The position numbers and the translations under genes are program-made. DNA of 42,879 nt from a bacterium. Lineage in GTDB: Bacteria; Campylobacterota; Campylobacteria; Campylobacterales; Sulfurimonadaceae. The notes below the pieces were generated by a model. The model saw only the letters and a list, made by a program, of their open reading frames with translations, was not told the DNA's origin and ran no database searches. This document shows, piece after piece, positions 35,267-42,879 of this stretch (within the stretch, counting starts at the first letter, position 1; every line of letters begins with the position of its first letter). The stretch is from positions 1 through 42,879 of the forward strand of contig JAHJGM010000066.1 of the NCBI GenBank assembly GCA_018824305.1. Direction: 5' to 3'.

Positions 35267-36091
35267 ATGAATTTAGAAGAGTATTTTATATCACATTTTA
35301 GCACAAAAAGTAAACATATCGGTGATGATGGAGCGTTAATAAACGGGTATGTCTATTCAAAAGATGCATTCTTTGAAAATATCCATTTCAGACGCAGTTG
35401 GATGAGTTTAAAAGAGATAGCATACAGGTCAATGGTAGTTAATATAAGTGATGCTATCGCGATGAATGCAAAACCGCTTTATGCCCTCCTTGCTGTTGCG
35501 ATGCCAAAAAACATCAGTAAGTCGGATATGAAAGAGATATCATCGGGCTTTATGCTCGCAGCCAAAAAATATGGTATAGATATTATCGGCGGAGATACGA
35601 TTTCAAACACGAAATTGGATATCAGCGTGACAATCATCTCTCAAACAAAAAATCCGCTTCTTAGACGGGGGATGAAAAAAGGTCATCTGCTTGCGTATAC
35701 GGGCAAGTTGGGAGATTCAAAAAAAGATCTGAAAAAACTGCTTAGCGGAGGGATGATCCACTCAAGATCAAAATTTAGAAACATCATACTCAGAGACAAG
35801 TTTATCTCTACATGTACGAGATATTTGAGTGCTGGTATGGATATTTCAGACGGTATTTTTAGTGATTTGGATAAACTATCGATTGTAAATGTTCTGGGAT
35901 ATGATTTTTTGAAAAAAATATCAAAAGATGTAGGTTGCAGCGGCGAAGAGTACGAGATGCTTGTCTCATTTGACCCAAGAAATAGAAAAACCCTGCAAAG
36001 ACGTGCCGCGCAGACAAGAACACCGATCACTATTTTTGCAAAAGCGGCAAGAAAAAGATACAAGAACAGATGTAAATCACACCATTTTTAA
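35267..36091 (+). CDS. thiL: Thiamine-monophosphate kinase
   Basis: This 274-residue enzyme phosphorylates thiamine phosphate to the diphosphate. HIGDDGALI (metal and ATP site), YRSMVVNISDAIAMNAKPLYAL, GIDIIGGDTISNTKL and SAGMDISDGIFSDL are the AIR-synthase-like motifs in order. It is shorter than the approximately 320-residue enterobacterial enzyme, and the C-terminal domain is trimmed; short forms are what I expect in Campylobacterota. It is the first gene of a thiL-truD-psd-rmuC run. Confidence 0.93.
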   Translation: MNLEEYFISHFSTKSKHIGDDGALINGYVYSKDAFFENIHFRRSWMSLKEIAYRSMVVNISDAIAMNAKPLYALLAVAMPKNISKSDMKEISSGFMLAAKKYGIDIIGGDTISNTKLDISVTIISQTKNPLLRRGMKKGHLLAYTGKLGDSKKDLKKLLSGGMIHSRSKFRNIILRDKFISTCTRYLSAGMDISDGIFSDLDKLSIVNVLGYDFLKKISKDVGCSGEEYEMLVSFDPRNRKTLQRRAAQTRTPITIFAKAARKRYKNRCKSHHF

Positions 36092-36100
36092 AAGGCAAAT

Positions 36101-37177
36101 ATGAACCGTTTTTATAGTATGAATCACTCTAGCATTGATTTCATTTTTAAACAGACTGCTAGAGATTTCGTTGTAGAAGAGATACCCCTTTATGAATTCA
36201 GCGGTGAGGGCGAACATCTAGTCTTACATGTAAGGAAAAAAAACCTTACTACATGGGAGATGATAGACAAGATATGCGTACATCTTGGCATCAAAGCCAA
36301 AGAGGTCGGATATGCCGGACTCAAAGATAAATTTGCGATGACAAAGCAGTATATCTCTATCAATAAAAAATATGAAGAACAGATGGAAAGTTTTGAAGAT
36401 CCGGATATCAAGATACTTTCAAAAACGTATCACAATAACAAAATACGTACTGGGCATCTTAAAGGCAACAGGTTTTTTATCCGTTTGAAAAAAGTCAATC
36501 CAACAAATGCCAAAAAGATATCTTTGGCACTCAGACATATAAAAGAGTACGGTCTTCCTAACTTTTTTGGATACCAACGTTTTGGAAATGACGGGGACAA
36601 CTATATACTTGGAGAAAAAGTCGCGCGCGGAACTGTAAAAGAGCGCAATCCAAAAGTGAAAAAGCTGCTCATCAACTCGTACCAGAGTCATCTTTTTAAC
36701 CTTTGGCTTAGCCGTCGTTTGGAAATAAGCACGCTTGTAAACAGTTTTAGTGCACAAGAACTTGAACCTATGCTCAATCTTTCAAAGCATACGATAGAGC
36801 AGATGAAAGAGCAAAAACATCCATTTAAGATGATAGTAGGTGATGTTATAGAACATTATCCGCATGGACGTCTTTTTAACTATGAAGGCGATAAAGAGGA
36901 TATAAAAAGGTTTGAGGAACGTGGTGTGTCTATCACAGGACTTTTATGCGGTAAAAAAGCTTGGCTTGCAAAAGATGAAGCATGGACGATTGAAAAAGAC
37001 TACAATGAAACCATTTCAGCTGATGGGGCAAGACGCTATGCATGGATATTTCCAGAAGAGGTAGAGGGTGAGTACAAAGAGCAAGAAGCTTGGTTTGAAC
37101 TACACTTTTCACTGCCAAAAGGTTCATACGCGACCGTACTCATTGAAGAGATAGCAAAAAGGGAGATAAGATCTTGA
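36101..37177 (+). CDS. truD: tRNA pseudouridine(13) synthase
   Basis: This 358-residue enzyme isomerises U13 in tRNA-Glu. Catalytic D76 lies in YAGLKDKFAMT, the TruD hallmark. FVVEEIPLYEFSGEGEHL at the N-terminus, NFFGYQRFGNDGDNY and the late DGARRYAWIFPEEV agree with the family. A ribosome-binding site AAAAGG precedes the ATG; an internal Met7 is an alternative. Its 3' end overlaps the psd start by 4 nt. A TTACATGTAA palindrome lies inside at 36224. Confidence 0.95.
   Translation: MNRFYSMNHSSIDFIFKQTARDFVVEEIPLYEFSGEGEHLVLHVRKKNLTTWEMIDKICVHLGIKAKEVGYAGLKDKFAMTKQYISINKKYEEQMESFEDPDIKILSKTYHNNKIRTGHLKGNRFFIRLKKVNPTNAKKISLALRHIKEYGLPNFFGYQRFGNDGDNYILGEKVARGTVKERNPKVKKLLINSYQSHLFNLWLSRRLEISTLVNSFSAQELEPMLNLSKHTIEQMKEQKHPFKMIVGDVIEHYPHGRLFNYEGDKEDIKRFEERGVSITGLLCGKKAWLAKDEAWTIEKDYNETISADGARRYAWIFPEEVEGEYKEQEAWFELHFSLPKGSYATVLIEEIAKREIRS
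36224..36233. repeat. TTACATGTAA palindrome
   Basis: Perfect copy inside truD, read as L-H-V-R. Confidence 0.7.
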
Positions 37178-37995
37178 ATAAACATATAACGAGTTTAATA
37201 TCACAATATTTCGGAAAGTTCGCTTCTTGCGAATTTACTCCTTGGTTTCAAAAAATAGTAAATCAGAGTTATGTATCTTTGATGGGTCTTGATATGAGTG
37301 AATTCCATTCGCCGTCGACATATAAAACTCTCAATAAACTTTTTACCCGCAAGTTGCGTGAACCAAGACATTTTAGTCTTGATTCTTCTGACTTTATCTC
37401 TCCATGTGATTCATTGATCTCTGAGTGCGGAGATATGGATGAGGATTATGCCATGCAGATAAAAGGGATGCAGTATAAGACAGATGAACTTTTAGGTGAA
37501 AACTTTAGCAAAGAAGAAAAAAAAGCGGTTCATAACGGGCAGTTTATCAACTTTTATCTCTCTCCAAAAGATTACCACCGTTACCATATCCCTATGAACC
37601 TGAGAGTCTTAAAAGTGGTGCATATCCCGGGAAAACTTTACCCTGTCAATATGCCTTCGCTAAAAAAACGTTTGAACCTTTTTATAGAAAACGAACGTGT
37701 CGTGATCAAGTGTGAGACACTGGATAAAAAAATATTTTATATGGTTCTAGTGGGTGCGTTAAACGTTGGTGTCATGCAGGTCGCTTTTGAGCCGCGTATT
37801 AAAACGGATGCCGATGCACATGAACAAAGTGTGTATGAATATGAAGAACTCTATTTAAATAAAGGTGATGATTTCGGATGTTTTGAAATGGGTTCTACGA
37901 TCGTGATTATCAGTGAAGAGAATATGTTCGACCTTTTAGTAGCCGGTGGAAAGAGTGTCCGTTACGGTCAGACGATAGCAAAATATCGCGAATAG
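37174..37995 (+). CDS. psd: Phosphatidylserine decarboxylase
   Basis: This 273-residue proenzyme makes phosphatidylethanolamine. The self-cleavage site is FEMGSTIVI, with G240-S241; S241 becomes the pyruvoyl group of the small subunit. YLSPKDYHRYHIPMNL supplies the conserved Asp/His pair, and FTRKLREPR and SPCDS match the N-terminal part. The start is TTG, overlapping the truD stop, with GGGAG about 10 nt upstream; the next in-frame Met is far inside. Membrane association is expected. Confidence 0.95.
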   Translation: MNKHITSLISQYFGKFASCEFTPWFQKIVNQSYVSLMGLDMSEFHSPSTYKTLNKLFTRKLREPRHFSLDSSDFISPCDSLISECGDMDEDYAMQIKGMQYKTDELLGENFSKEEKKAVHNGQFINFYLSPKDYHRYHIPMNLRVLKVVHIPGKLYPVNMPSLKKRLNLFIENERVVIKCETLDKKIFYMVLVGALNVGVMQVAFEPRIKTDADAHEQSVYEYEELYLNKGDDFGCFEMGSTIVIISEENMFDLLVAGGKSVRYGQTIAKYRE

Positions 37996-38003
37996 GTCTT
38001 TAC

Positions 38004-39353
38004 ATGTATGAGTCTATTATTGCGGTACTGAGTCTTCTTGTCGGCGCATTGATCGTTTGGTTAGTCGGTTTTAAATCATTAAAAAACAGATATGAGAGTG
38101 AACTTGAGCTTTTAAAAGATGAATTTGACAGACAAAGAGAGAGTGTTAATGAACTGAACAACCAAAAAGCGACACTTCTTGAGCGAGTCCGCGGATTGGA
38201 ACAAAAAACAGAGAGCTTTAACAAACTTCTTGAAGAAAATACAAACAGCAAAAGTAAGATAGTCCAGCTTGAGACCATGCTCGACAAAGAGAAACAGATG
38301 AGCAGTGAAAAGCTTAGACTTCTTGAAGAGAATAAAGAACATATGAAGCTGGAGTTCAAAGAACTCGCAGACAAGATACTCACATCAAACTCCGAAAAAT
38401 TCTCCACACAGAATAAAGACACTTTAACGAAGATGATAACTCCCATCAAAGAGCAGTTTGACGCATTTAAAAAACAGATAGACGATGTTTACATAAAAGA
38501 GACAAAAGAACGCTCGATGCTCCAATCTGAGATAAAAGCGATCAAAGAGATCAACCATCAGATGAGCACGGATGCAAAAAATCTTACCAAAGCACTCAAA
38601 GGAGAGAGCAAAAAACAGGGTATCTGGGGAGAGATGATACTTGAGAGCGTCTTGGAAAATTCAGGACTTCGCGAGGGGTATGAGTATGAGCGCGAAGCGA
38701 GTTTTATCCATGAGGGTGATAATAACCGTTACCGTCCCGATGTTATAGTGCATCTCCCCGATACCAGAGAGATCATCATCGATGCAAAGACTTCTCTTAC
38801 GGCGTATGAACAGTATATCAATGCAGAAGATGAGGATGAAAAGCTCATTTTCGCCAATGCACATGTGGCATCCATGAAAAAACACGTGGATGAACTGAGT
38901 AGCAAAGATTATACGAAGTTAAAAGGTATTGAGACTCTGGATTTTATCTTTATGTTCGTACCAATTGAGAGTGCTTTGCTCATGGCGATGGAGTACGACC
39001 CGACGCTCTTTGACTATGCTTTTAAAAAGAGAGTTGTCTTGGTCGGTCCGACTACGCTTATGGTCTCGTTACGCGCGGTTGAGAACACATGGAAATATGA
39101 ACATCAGCAAAAGAACGCACAGGAGATAGCAAAACGGGCAGGGCTTCTGTTTGACAAATTCGTCGGTTTTGTTGAGAGTGTCGAAAAGCTCGGCAAACAG
39201 ATAGAGACGGTTCAAAAAACATATCATGAGACATACAACAAACTCCATATCGGCTCAGGAAGCATAACGACTCAGTTTCAAAAGCTTGAGAAACTGGGTG
39301 CCTCAACGAGTAAAAATATACCACAGCATATCGTAAGACAGATAGAAGAATAG
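38004..39353 (+). CDS. rmuC: RmuC-family DNA recombination protein
   Basis: This 449-residue protein has an N-terminal TM anchor (residues 3-23, IIAVLSLLVGALIVWLVGF), a long coiled coil to about residue 180, then a PD-(D/E)xK nuclease-like domain. The domain has RPDVIVHLPD and IIIDAKTS near residues 243-263. RmuC limits inversions at short inverted repeats in E. coli. The start codon is embedded in a TACATGTA palindrome (38001-38008), with AGG 7 nt upstream. Confidence 0.93.
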   Translation: MYESIIAVLSLLVGALIVWLVGFKSLKNRYESELELLKDEFDRQRESVNELNNQKATLLERVRGLEQKTESFNKLLEENTNSKSKIVQLETMLDKEKQMSSEKLRLLEENKEHMKLEFKELADKILTSNSEKFSTQNKDTLTKMITPIKEQFDAFKKQIDDVYIKETKERSMLQSEIKAIKEINHQMSTDAKNLTKALKGESKKQGIWGEMILESVLENSGLREGYEYEREASFIHEGDNNRYRPDVIVHLPDTREIIIDAKTSLTAYEQYINAEDEDEKLIFANAHVASMKKHVDELSSKDYTKLKGIETLDFIFMFVPIESALLMAMEYDPTLFDYAFKKRVVLVGPTTLMVSLRAVENTWKYEHQQKNAQEIAKRAGLLFDKFVGFVESVEKLGKQIETVQKTYHETYNKLHIGSGSITTQFQKLEKLGASTSKNIPQHIVRQIEE

Positions 39354-39357
39354 GTCA

Positions 39358-42300
39358 ATGAACGCTCTGATAGAATATTTTATCAAAAGTAAGCATTTAA
39401 GCTACGTACTGCTTATATTTCTACTGTATCTCGGATACAACGCCTATGTAAATATCCCAAAAGAGATGTTTCCTACCGTAGTGCTGGATAAGATCAGTAT
39501 TACGGGAAAATATGCCGGTGCAAGTGCCAGCAACATGGATAAGATGGCGGTACGCGACATCGAGGATGAGATAAGCAATCTTAACGGCATCGACAAGACA
39601 GAGACGACCATCATCCCCGGTTCGTTCGTCATCACTTTGACTTTAAACGAACATGCAGATAAGATAAATCTTTTGAGCAAAGTTAAAGATTCTATCTCTG
39701 CTTCAAGACAGTATCTTCCATCAGATATGAACGAGCCTGTCGCAAAACTCTTAGATAAAAGCAAATCACTGATCAAACTCTCCATCTCTTCCACAAAACT
39801 CACAAAGAGTGAGCTGATACCGATAGCTCAGGATATAAAGACAAAACTATCAAGAATAAGAAATATCAGCGAGATATCCATAAGAGGCGATGCGGATCAA
39901 GAACTCTCGATCAGATTGAACTCTAATGCGATACTGACCTATAATCTAAGTCAATCAGATGTCATCAGCGCTATCTCCAATCTGTCGTATATCTTTCCGA
40001 TCGGGGATATAGAAGACAGAGGAAATTTTGTATTTATCTCGACGATCAACGGCAAGAGTTCTAAGCAGGATTATAAAGACGCGATACTGAAAATAGGCGC
40101 TAAATTCGTAAGACTCGGTGATATCGCCGATGTAAATATCTACTATCCTCAGACAAACACTCTTTCATCATTTAACGCAAATCAGACTTTGACGCTCGTG
40201 ATCGACAAATCGGAAGAGGGCGACTCGATCAAGCTCTCTAAACAGCTGCAAGAGTATGTCAAAAAGATACAAAGCAATTACAAAGATATCATATTTGATT
40301 TCTATCAAGACAGTTCAAAACCTGTGAAAGACCGTCTTGATACAGTTGTATCAAACATGATGTTCGGACTTATCTTGGTGTTTATATCTATGTACATCTT
40401 TATAAATCTCAGGATAGCGATCATTGTGGCCGTGGGGATACCGTTTTCATTCATCATAGGGCTTTTATTCATCTATTACATGGGGTATTCGATAAACATC
40501 GTCTCGCTTTTGGGCGCTCTTATTGTTATAGGGATCGTTGTCGATGATGCCATTGTCGTGAGTGAGAACATCCAGCGTCACATAGATGAGGGACGTTCTA
40601 ACGATGAAGCGGCACTCATCGGTGTAAAAGAGATGATGTTGCCCGTAACACTCGCAACTATTACGACGGTAGTAGCATTTTTACCGATGTTTATGCTCAC
40701 CGGCGAGATAGCTCTGTTCTTGATCTTGGTTCCCATAGTAGTCGTGATGATACTCATTGGCTCGCTTTTGGAGAGTTTTCTGTTCTTGCCTTTACATGCA
40801 CAGGAGTTTTTGAGAAAGAGTAATAACTTTTTTGACTGGACGGGCTTTCAAGATCTTTATGAGAAAGTCTTGCATAAGTTCATCAAGTATAAAAAACTTT
40901 CGCTGCTTCTTTTCTTGATACTGATCCCGCTGCTAACAGTAGTGACGATACAATCTATGAAATTTCAGTTTTTCCCGAATTTTGACGGAAACAATCTTTA
41001 TATTTCAGGAAAACTGAGTGTCGATACTCCTATAGATGATACCTTTAAAATAGCACAAGAGATAGAACGCGAGATGATGAAGCATAAAGAGGAGTTTTCA
41101 TTAAAGTCTATCTCTGCAACAAGCGGATACAGAAGAAGTCTCTCGGGAGAGACAGAACACTCTAACAACGTGTTTTATATAACGATGGAACTCTTTGACA
41201 GAGAAGATACAAACTGGATAAACAAGTATGTCAACCCTCTGCTCAATTTCAGTTTTAATTTTAATGATCCTGAAAAGATCAGGCAGAAACGTACTTTTGA
41301 GCTCTCACCGCTTGCAAAAGAGATAATCGAACCCTATAAGAAAAAGTATAATATGGTCGAACTGGGCGTCACTGAGGACAAACCCGGGATGATCCGCAGT
41401 GACATACAGATAAACCTTTCAGGTGTGAATGACACTGAACTTGAAAGCTCAATAAACAAGCTGGAAAAAAAGCTGGCAAGTATAGAGGGTGTTTTAAACT
41501 ACAGTGACAACATTCGTTACGGCAAGATGGAGTATAAGATAAAGATAAACCCTTACGGCGAAAGTCTGGGGCTTAGTGAGGCATCTATTGCAAGGGTTTT
41601 AAGTGATTCTTTTCTTGGAAAACGTCAGACAAGTACATTTAATGACCGTGGAGTTATGGAGATCAAAACAGAGGATATGGACAAAGACAAGACAAAGACT
41701 CTGCTTGATTTTGACATACCTTTGAGTGACGGCCGTTTTGTAAAACTTCTGCAAGTGGCAGATATCGTTAAGATAAGAGATTACGAGAAGATAGACAAGC
41801 TAAACGGTAACATCATTAAAACAGTGTTTGCAAATGTGGACAAAAGACGTATAACGCCCCAAGAGATCCTAGATCAGCTGCAGCCTACACTTGATCAGAT
41901 ATCGGATTCGGGCATCGAGGTTACTCTGCTTGGGGAAAAAGAGAAAAGTACCCAGCTCAAAAGCGATATGAAAAAAGCGATATTTTTGGCACTGTTTTTG
42001 ATATTGATAACACTGCTGATAATCTTTCCGAAGATAAAATATGCACTTATGGTCATGAGTGTTATACCGCTTTCTGTTTTGGGAGCACTGATAGGCCATA
42101 AGTTGTTAGGTATTAACCTTACAATGCCATCAATCATTGGTATTTTAGGACTTGCCGGAGTTGTTATAAACGACGGTATCATCATGCTTGATTTTTTGCA
42201 TGGAACACATAAAACGGATGAGTTTTATAAACGTGCGAAACTAAGACTCCGACCCATCGTCATAACATCGGTGACGACGTTTTTAGGATTGTTTACATTG

Positions 42301-42450
42301 ATATTTTATGCAACGGGGCAGGCTGTCATCTTACAACCCATAGCTGTGTCCATAGGTTTTGGACTTGTTTGGGGAACATTTTTAAATCTTTTATATCTGC
42401 CGACACTGTATGCTTTGATAAATGGTATTAAAGCAAGTAGGGGTGAATAG
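39358..42450 (+). CDS. RND-family efflux transporter inner-membrane subunit (AcrB/HAE1-like)
   Basis: This 1030-residue protein has the RND plan: TM1 near 13-30, a first large periplasmic loop, TM2-6 from about 335 to 480, TM7 near 520, a second loop, and TM8-12 to the C-terminus. The proton-relay Asp pair is in GIVVDDAIVVSENIQRH of TM4; GIPFSFIIGLLFIYYMG and LAGVVINDGIIMLDF are also conserved. It starts 4 nt after rmuC. No membrane-fusion protein or outer-membrane channel gene is adjacent, so its partners must lie elsewhere or be absent. The substrate is unknown. Confidence 0.93.
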   Translation: MNALIEYFIKSKHLSYVLLIFLLYLGYNAYVNIPKEMFPTVVLDKISITGKYAGASASNMDKMAVRDIEDEISNLNGIDKTETTIIPGSFVITLTLNEHADKINLLSKVKDSISASRQYLPSDMNEPVAKLLDKSKSLIKLSISSTKLTKSELIPIAQDIKTKLSRIRNISEISIRGDADQELSIRLNSNAILTYNLSQSDVISAISNLSYIFPIGDIEDRGNFVFISTINGKSSKQDYKDAILKIGAKFVRLGDIADVNIYYPQTNTLSSFNANQTLTLVIDKSEEGDSIKLSKQLQEYVKKIQSNYKDIIFDFYQDSSKPVKDRLDTVVSNMMFGLILVFISMYIFINLRIAIIVAVGIPFSFIIGLLFIYYMGYSINIVSLLGALIVIGIVVDDAIVVSENIQRHIDEGRSNDEAALIGVKEMMLPVTLATITTVVAFLPMFMLTGEIALFLILVPIVVVMILIGSLLESFLFLPLHAQEFLRKSNNFFDWTGFQDLYEKVLHKFIKYKKLSLLLFLILIPLLTVVTIQSMKFQFFPNFDGNNLYISGKLSVDTPIDDTFKIAQEIEREMMKHKEEFSLKSISATSGYRRSLSGETEHSNNVFYITMELFDREDTNWINKYVNPLLNFSFNFNDPEKIRQKRTFELSPLAKEIIEPYKKKYNMVELGVTEDKPGMIRSDIQINLSGVNDTELESSINKLEKKLASIEGVLNYSDNIRYGKMEYKIKINPYGESLGLSEASIARVLSDSFLGKRQTSTFNDRGVMEIKTEDMDKDKTKTLLDFDIPLSDGRFVKLLQVADIVKIRDYEKIDKLNGNIIKTVFANVDKRRITPQEILDQLQPTLDQISDSGIEVTLLGEKEKSTQLKSDMKKAIFLALFLILITLLIIFPKIKYALMVMSVIPLSVLGALIGHKLLGINLTMPSIIGILGLAGVVINDGIIMLDFLHGTHKTDEFYKRAKLRLRPIVITSVTTFLGLFTLIFYATGQAVILQPIAVSIGFGLVWGTFLNLLYLPTLYALINGIKASRGE

Positions 42451-42456
42451 GGAAAG

Positions 42457-42533
42457 TGGAGCGGGTGAAGGGACTCGAACCCTCGACCCTCAGCTTGGAA
42501 GGCTGACGCTCTAGCCAACTGAGCTACGCCCGC
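42457..42533 (-). tRNA. tRNA-Gly (anticodon UCC)
   Basis: Cloverleaf on the minus strand: acceptor GCGGGCG pairs with CACCCGC, with one C-A mismatch at position 6-67. The anticodon loop is CTTCCAA and a TTCGAGT T-loop is present. CCA is encoded. It lies directly after the RND gene, tail to tail. Confidence 0.95.
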
Positions 42534-42543
42534 GTCCTGTATA

Positions 42544-42620
42544 TGGTGCCGGCACGAGGACTTGAACCCCGGGCCTGCTGATTACAAATCAGCTGCTCTA
42601 GCCAACTGAGCTATGCCGGC
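42544..42620 (-). tRNA. tRNA-Thr (anticodon UGU)
   Basis: Minus strand: acceptor GCCGGCA/TGCCGGC pairs perfectly. The anticodon stem is CTGAT/ATCAG with loop TTTGTAA, the T-loop is GTTCAAG, and CCA is encoded. It is 10 nt upstream of tRNA-Gly. Confidence 0.96.
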
Positions 42621-42687
42621 TTTTTTATAATATTATTTTTGTCTTGCTAAGATGATTAGTTAAGAAAAAAACAGTGATTGTAGTTTG

Positions 42688-42762
42688 TGGATGGGGTGAA
42701 GGGATTCGAACCCCTGAATGTTGGTACCAAAAACCAATGCCTTACCGCTTGGCGACACCCCA
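42688..42762 (-). tRNA. tRNA-Gln (anticodon UUG)
   Basis: Minus strand: acceptor TGGGGTG/CACCCCA, anticodon stem TTGGT/ACCAA with loop TTTTGGT, T-loop GTTCGAA, encoded CCA. The weak U1-A72 pair is typical of tRNA-Gln. Confidence 0.96.
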
Positions 42763-42800
42763 ATAATGATTTGAGTTTAAGTTAATTTAATACATAAATT

Positions 42801-42877
<77 letters not shown>

Positions 42878-42879
42878 AA

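Noticed and set aside
38000-38449. Minus-strand Ser/Leu-rich ORF inside rmuC
   Set aside because: Its composition is the antisense of the rmuC coiled coil, and it has no supporting start.

Overview
This window reads as a chromosomal segment of a Campylobacterota (epsilonproteobacterial) organism, most like Sulfurimonas and its relatives. The reasons are the low-GC, tightly packed genes with many 1-14 nt overlaps; the gene order TrkA-like / aroB / mscS / mtaB / ftsH-like / bioV-like, which I recall from Helicobacter and Campylobacter; a type-E (SdhABE/MfrABE) succinate dehydrogenase or fumarate reductase; and many c-di-GMP and membrane-sensor genes. No phage, transposase, integrase, CRISPR array or rRNA is visible.

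Layout. 1-2886: the tail of a methyltransferase gene, a secreted Lys/Ala-rich protein, and an OmpR-type two-component pair. 2887-6072: a six-helix membrane protein, a NifX-like metal-cofactor protein, a CHAD protein and an MgtC/DUF4010 membrane protein. 6074-10195: a TonB-dependent receptor divergent from a YfiR-like periplasmic protein and a membrane diguanylate cyclase, a likely outer-membrane-to-c-di-GMP signalling unit. 10221-13609: hsp20 and a tgt-pdxJ-pdxA operon. 13748-23165: a phosphatase, an esterase, and the long co-directional run TrkA-like / aroB / mscS / mtaB / protease-dead FtsH / bioV-like / mogA.

23166-28420: a compact signalling cassette. It encodes a Cache-HAMP-PAS-HPt-HATPase membrane kinase without a CheW domain, a CheX-like protein, a CheY, a PAS-GGDEF cyclase, and a PAS protein ending in a degenerate HisKA. 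The cassette is bracketed by two copies of the 3' end of mogA. Both copies encode the same 18-residue tail, and they differ only by synonymous changes after 39 identical bases. This looks like an acquired module that rebuilt its target gene, and it is the most interesting part of the window.

28483-42450: an outer-membrane protein, xthA, sdhE-sdhB-sdhA without a Tat signal on SdhA, a degenerate GGDEF protein, thiL-truD-psd-rmuC, and an orphan RND transporter. 42457-42877: four tRNA genes on the minus strand (Gly, Thr, Gln, initiator Met).

The palindrome TACATGTA recurs 15 times, seven times as TTACATGTAA, in several reading frames. By rough count this is about ten-fold above chance. No gene-free stretch exceeds 300 bases apart from the tRNA cluster.
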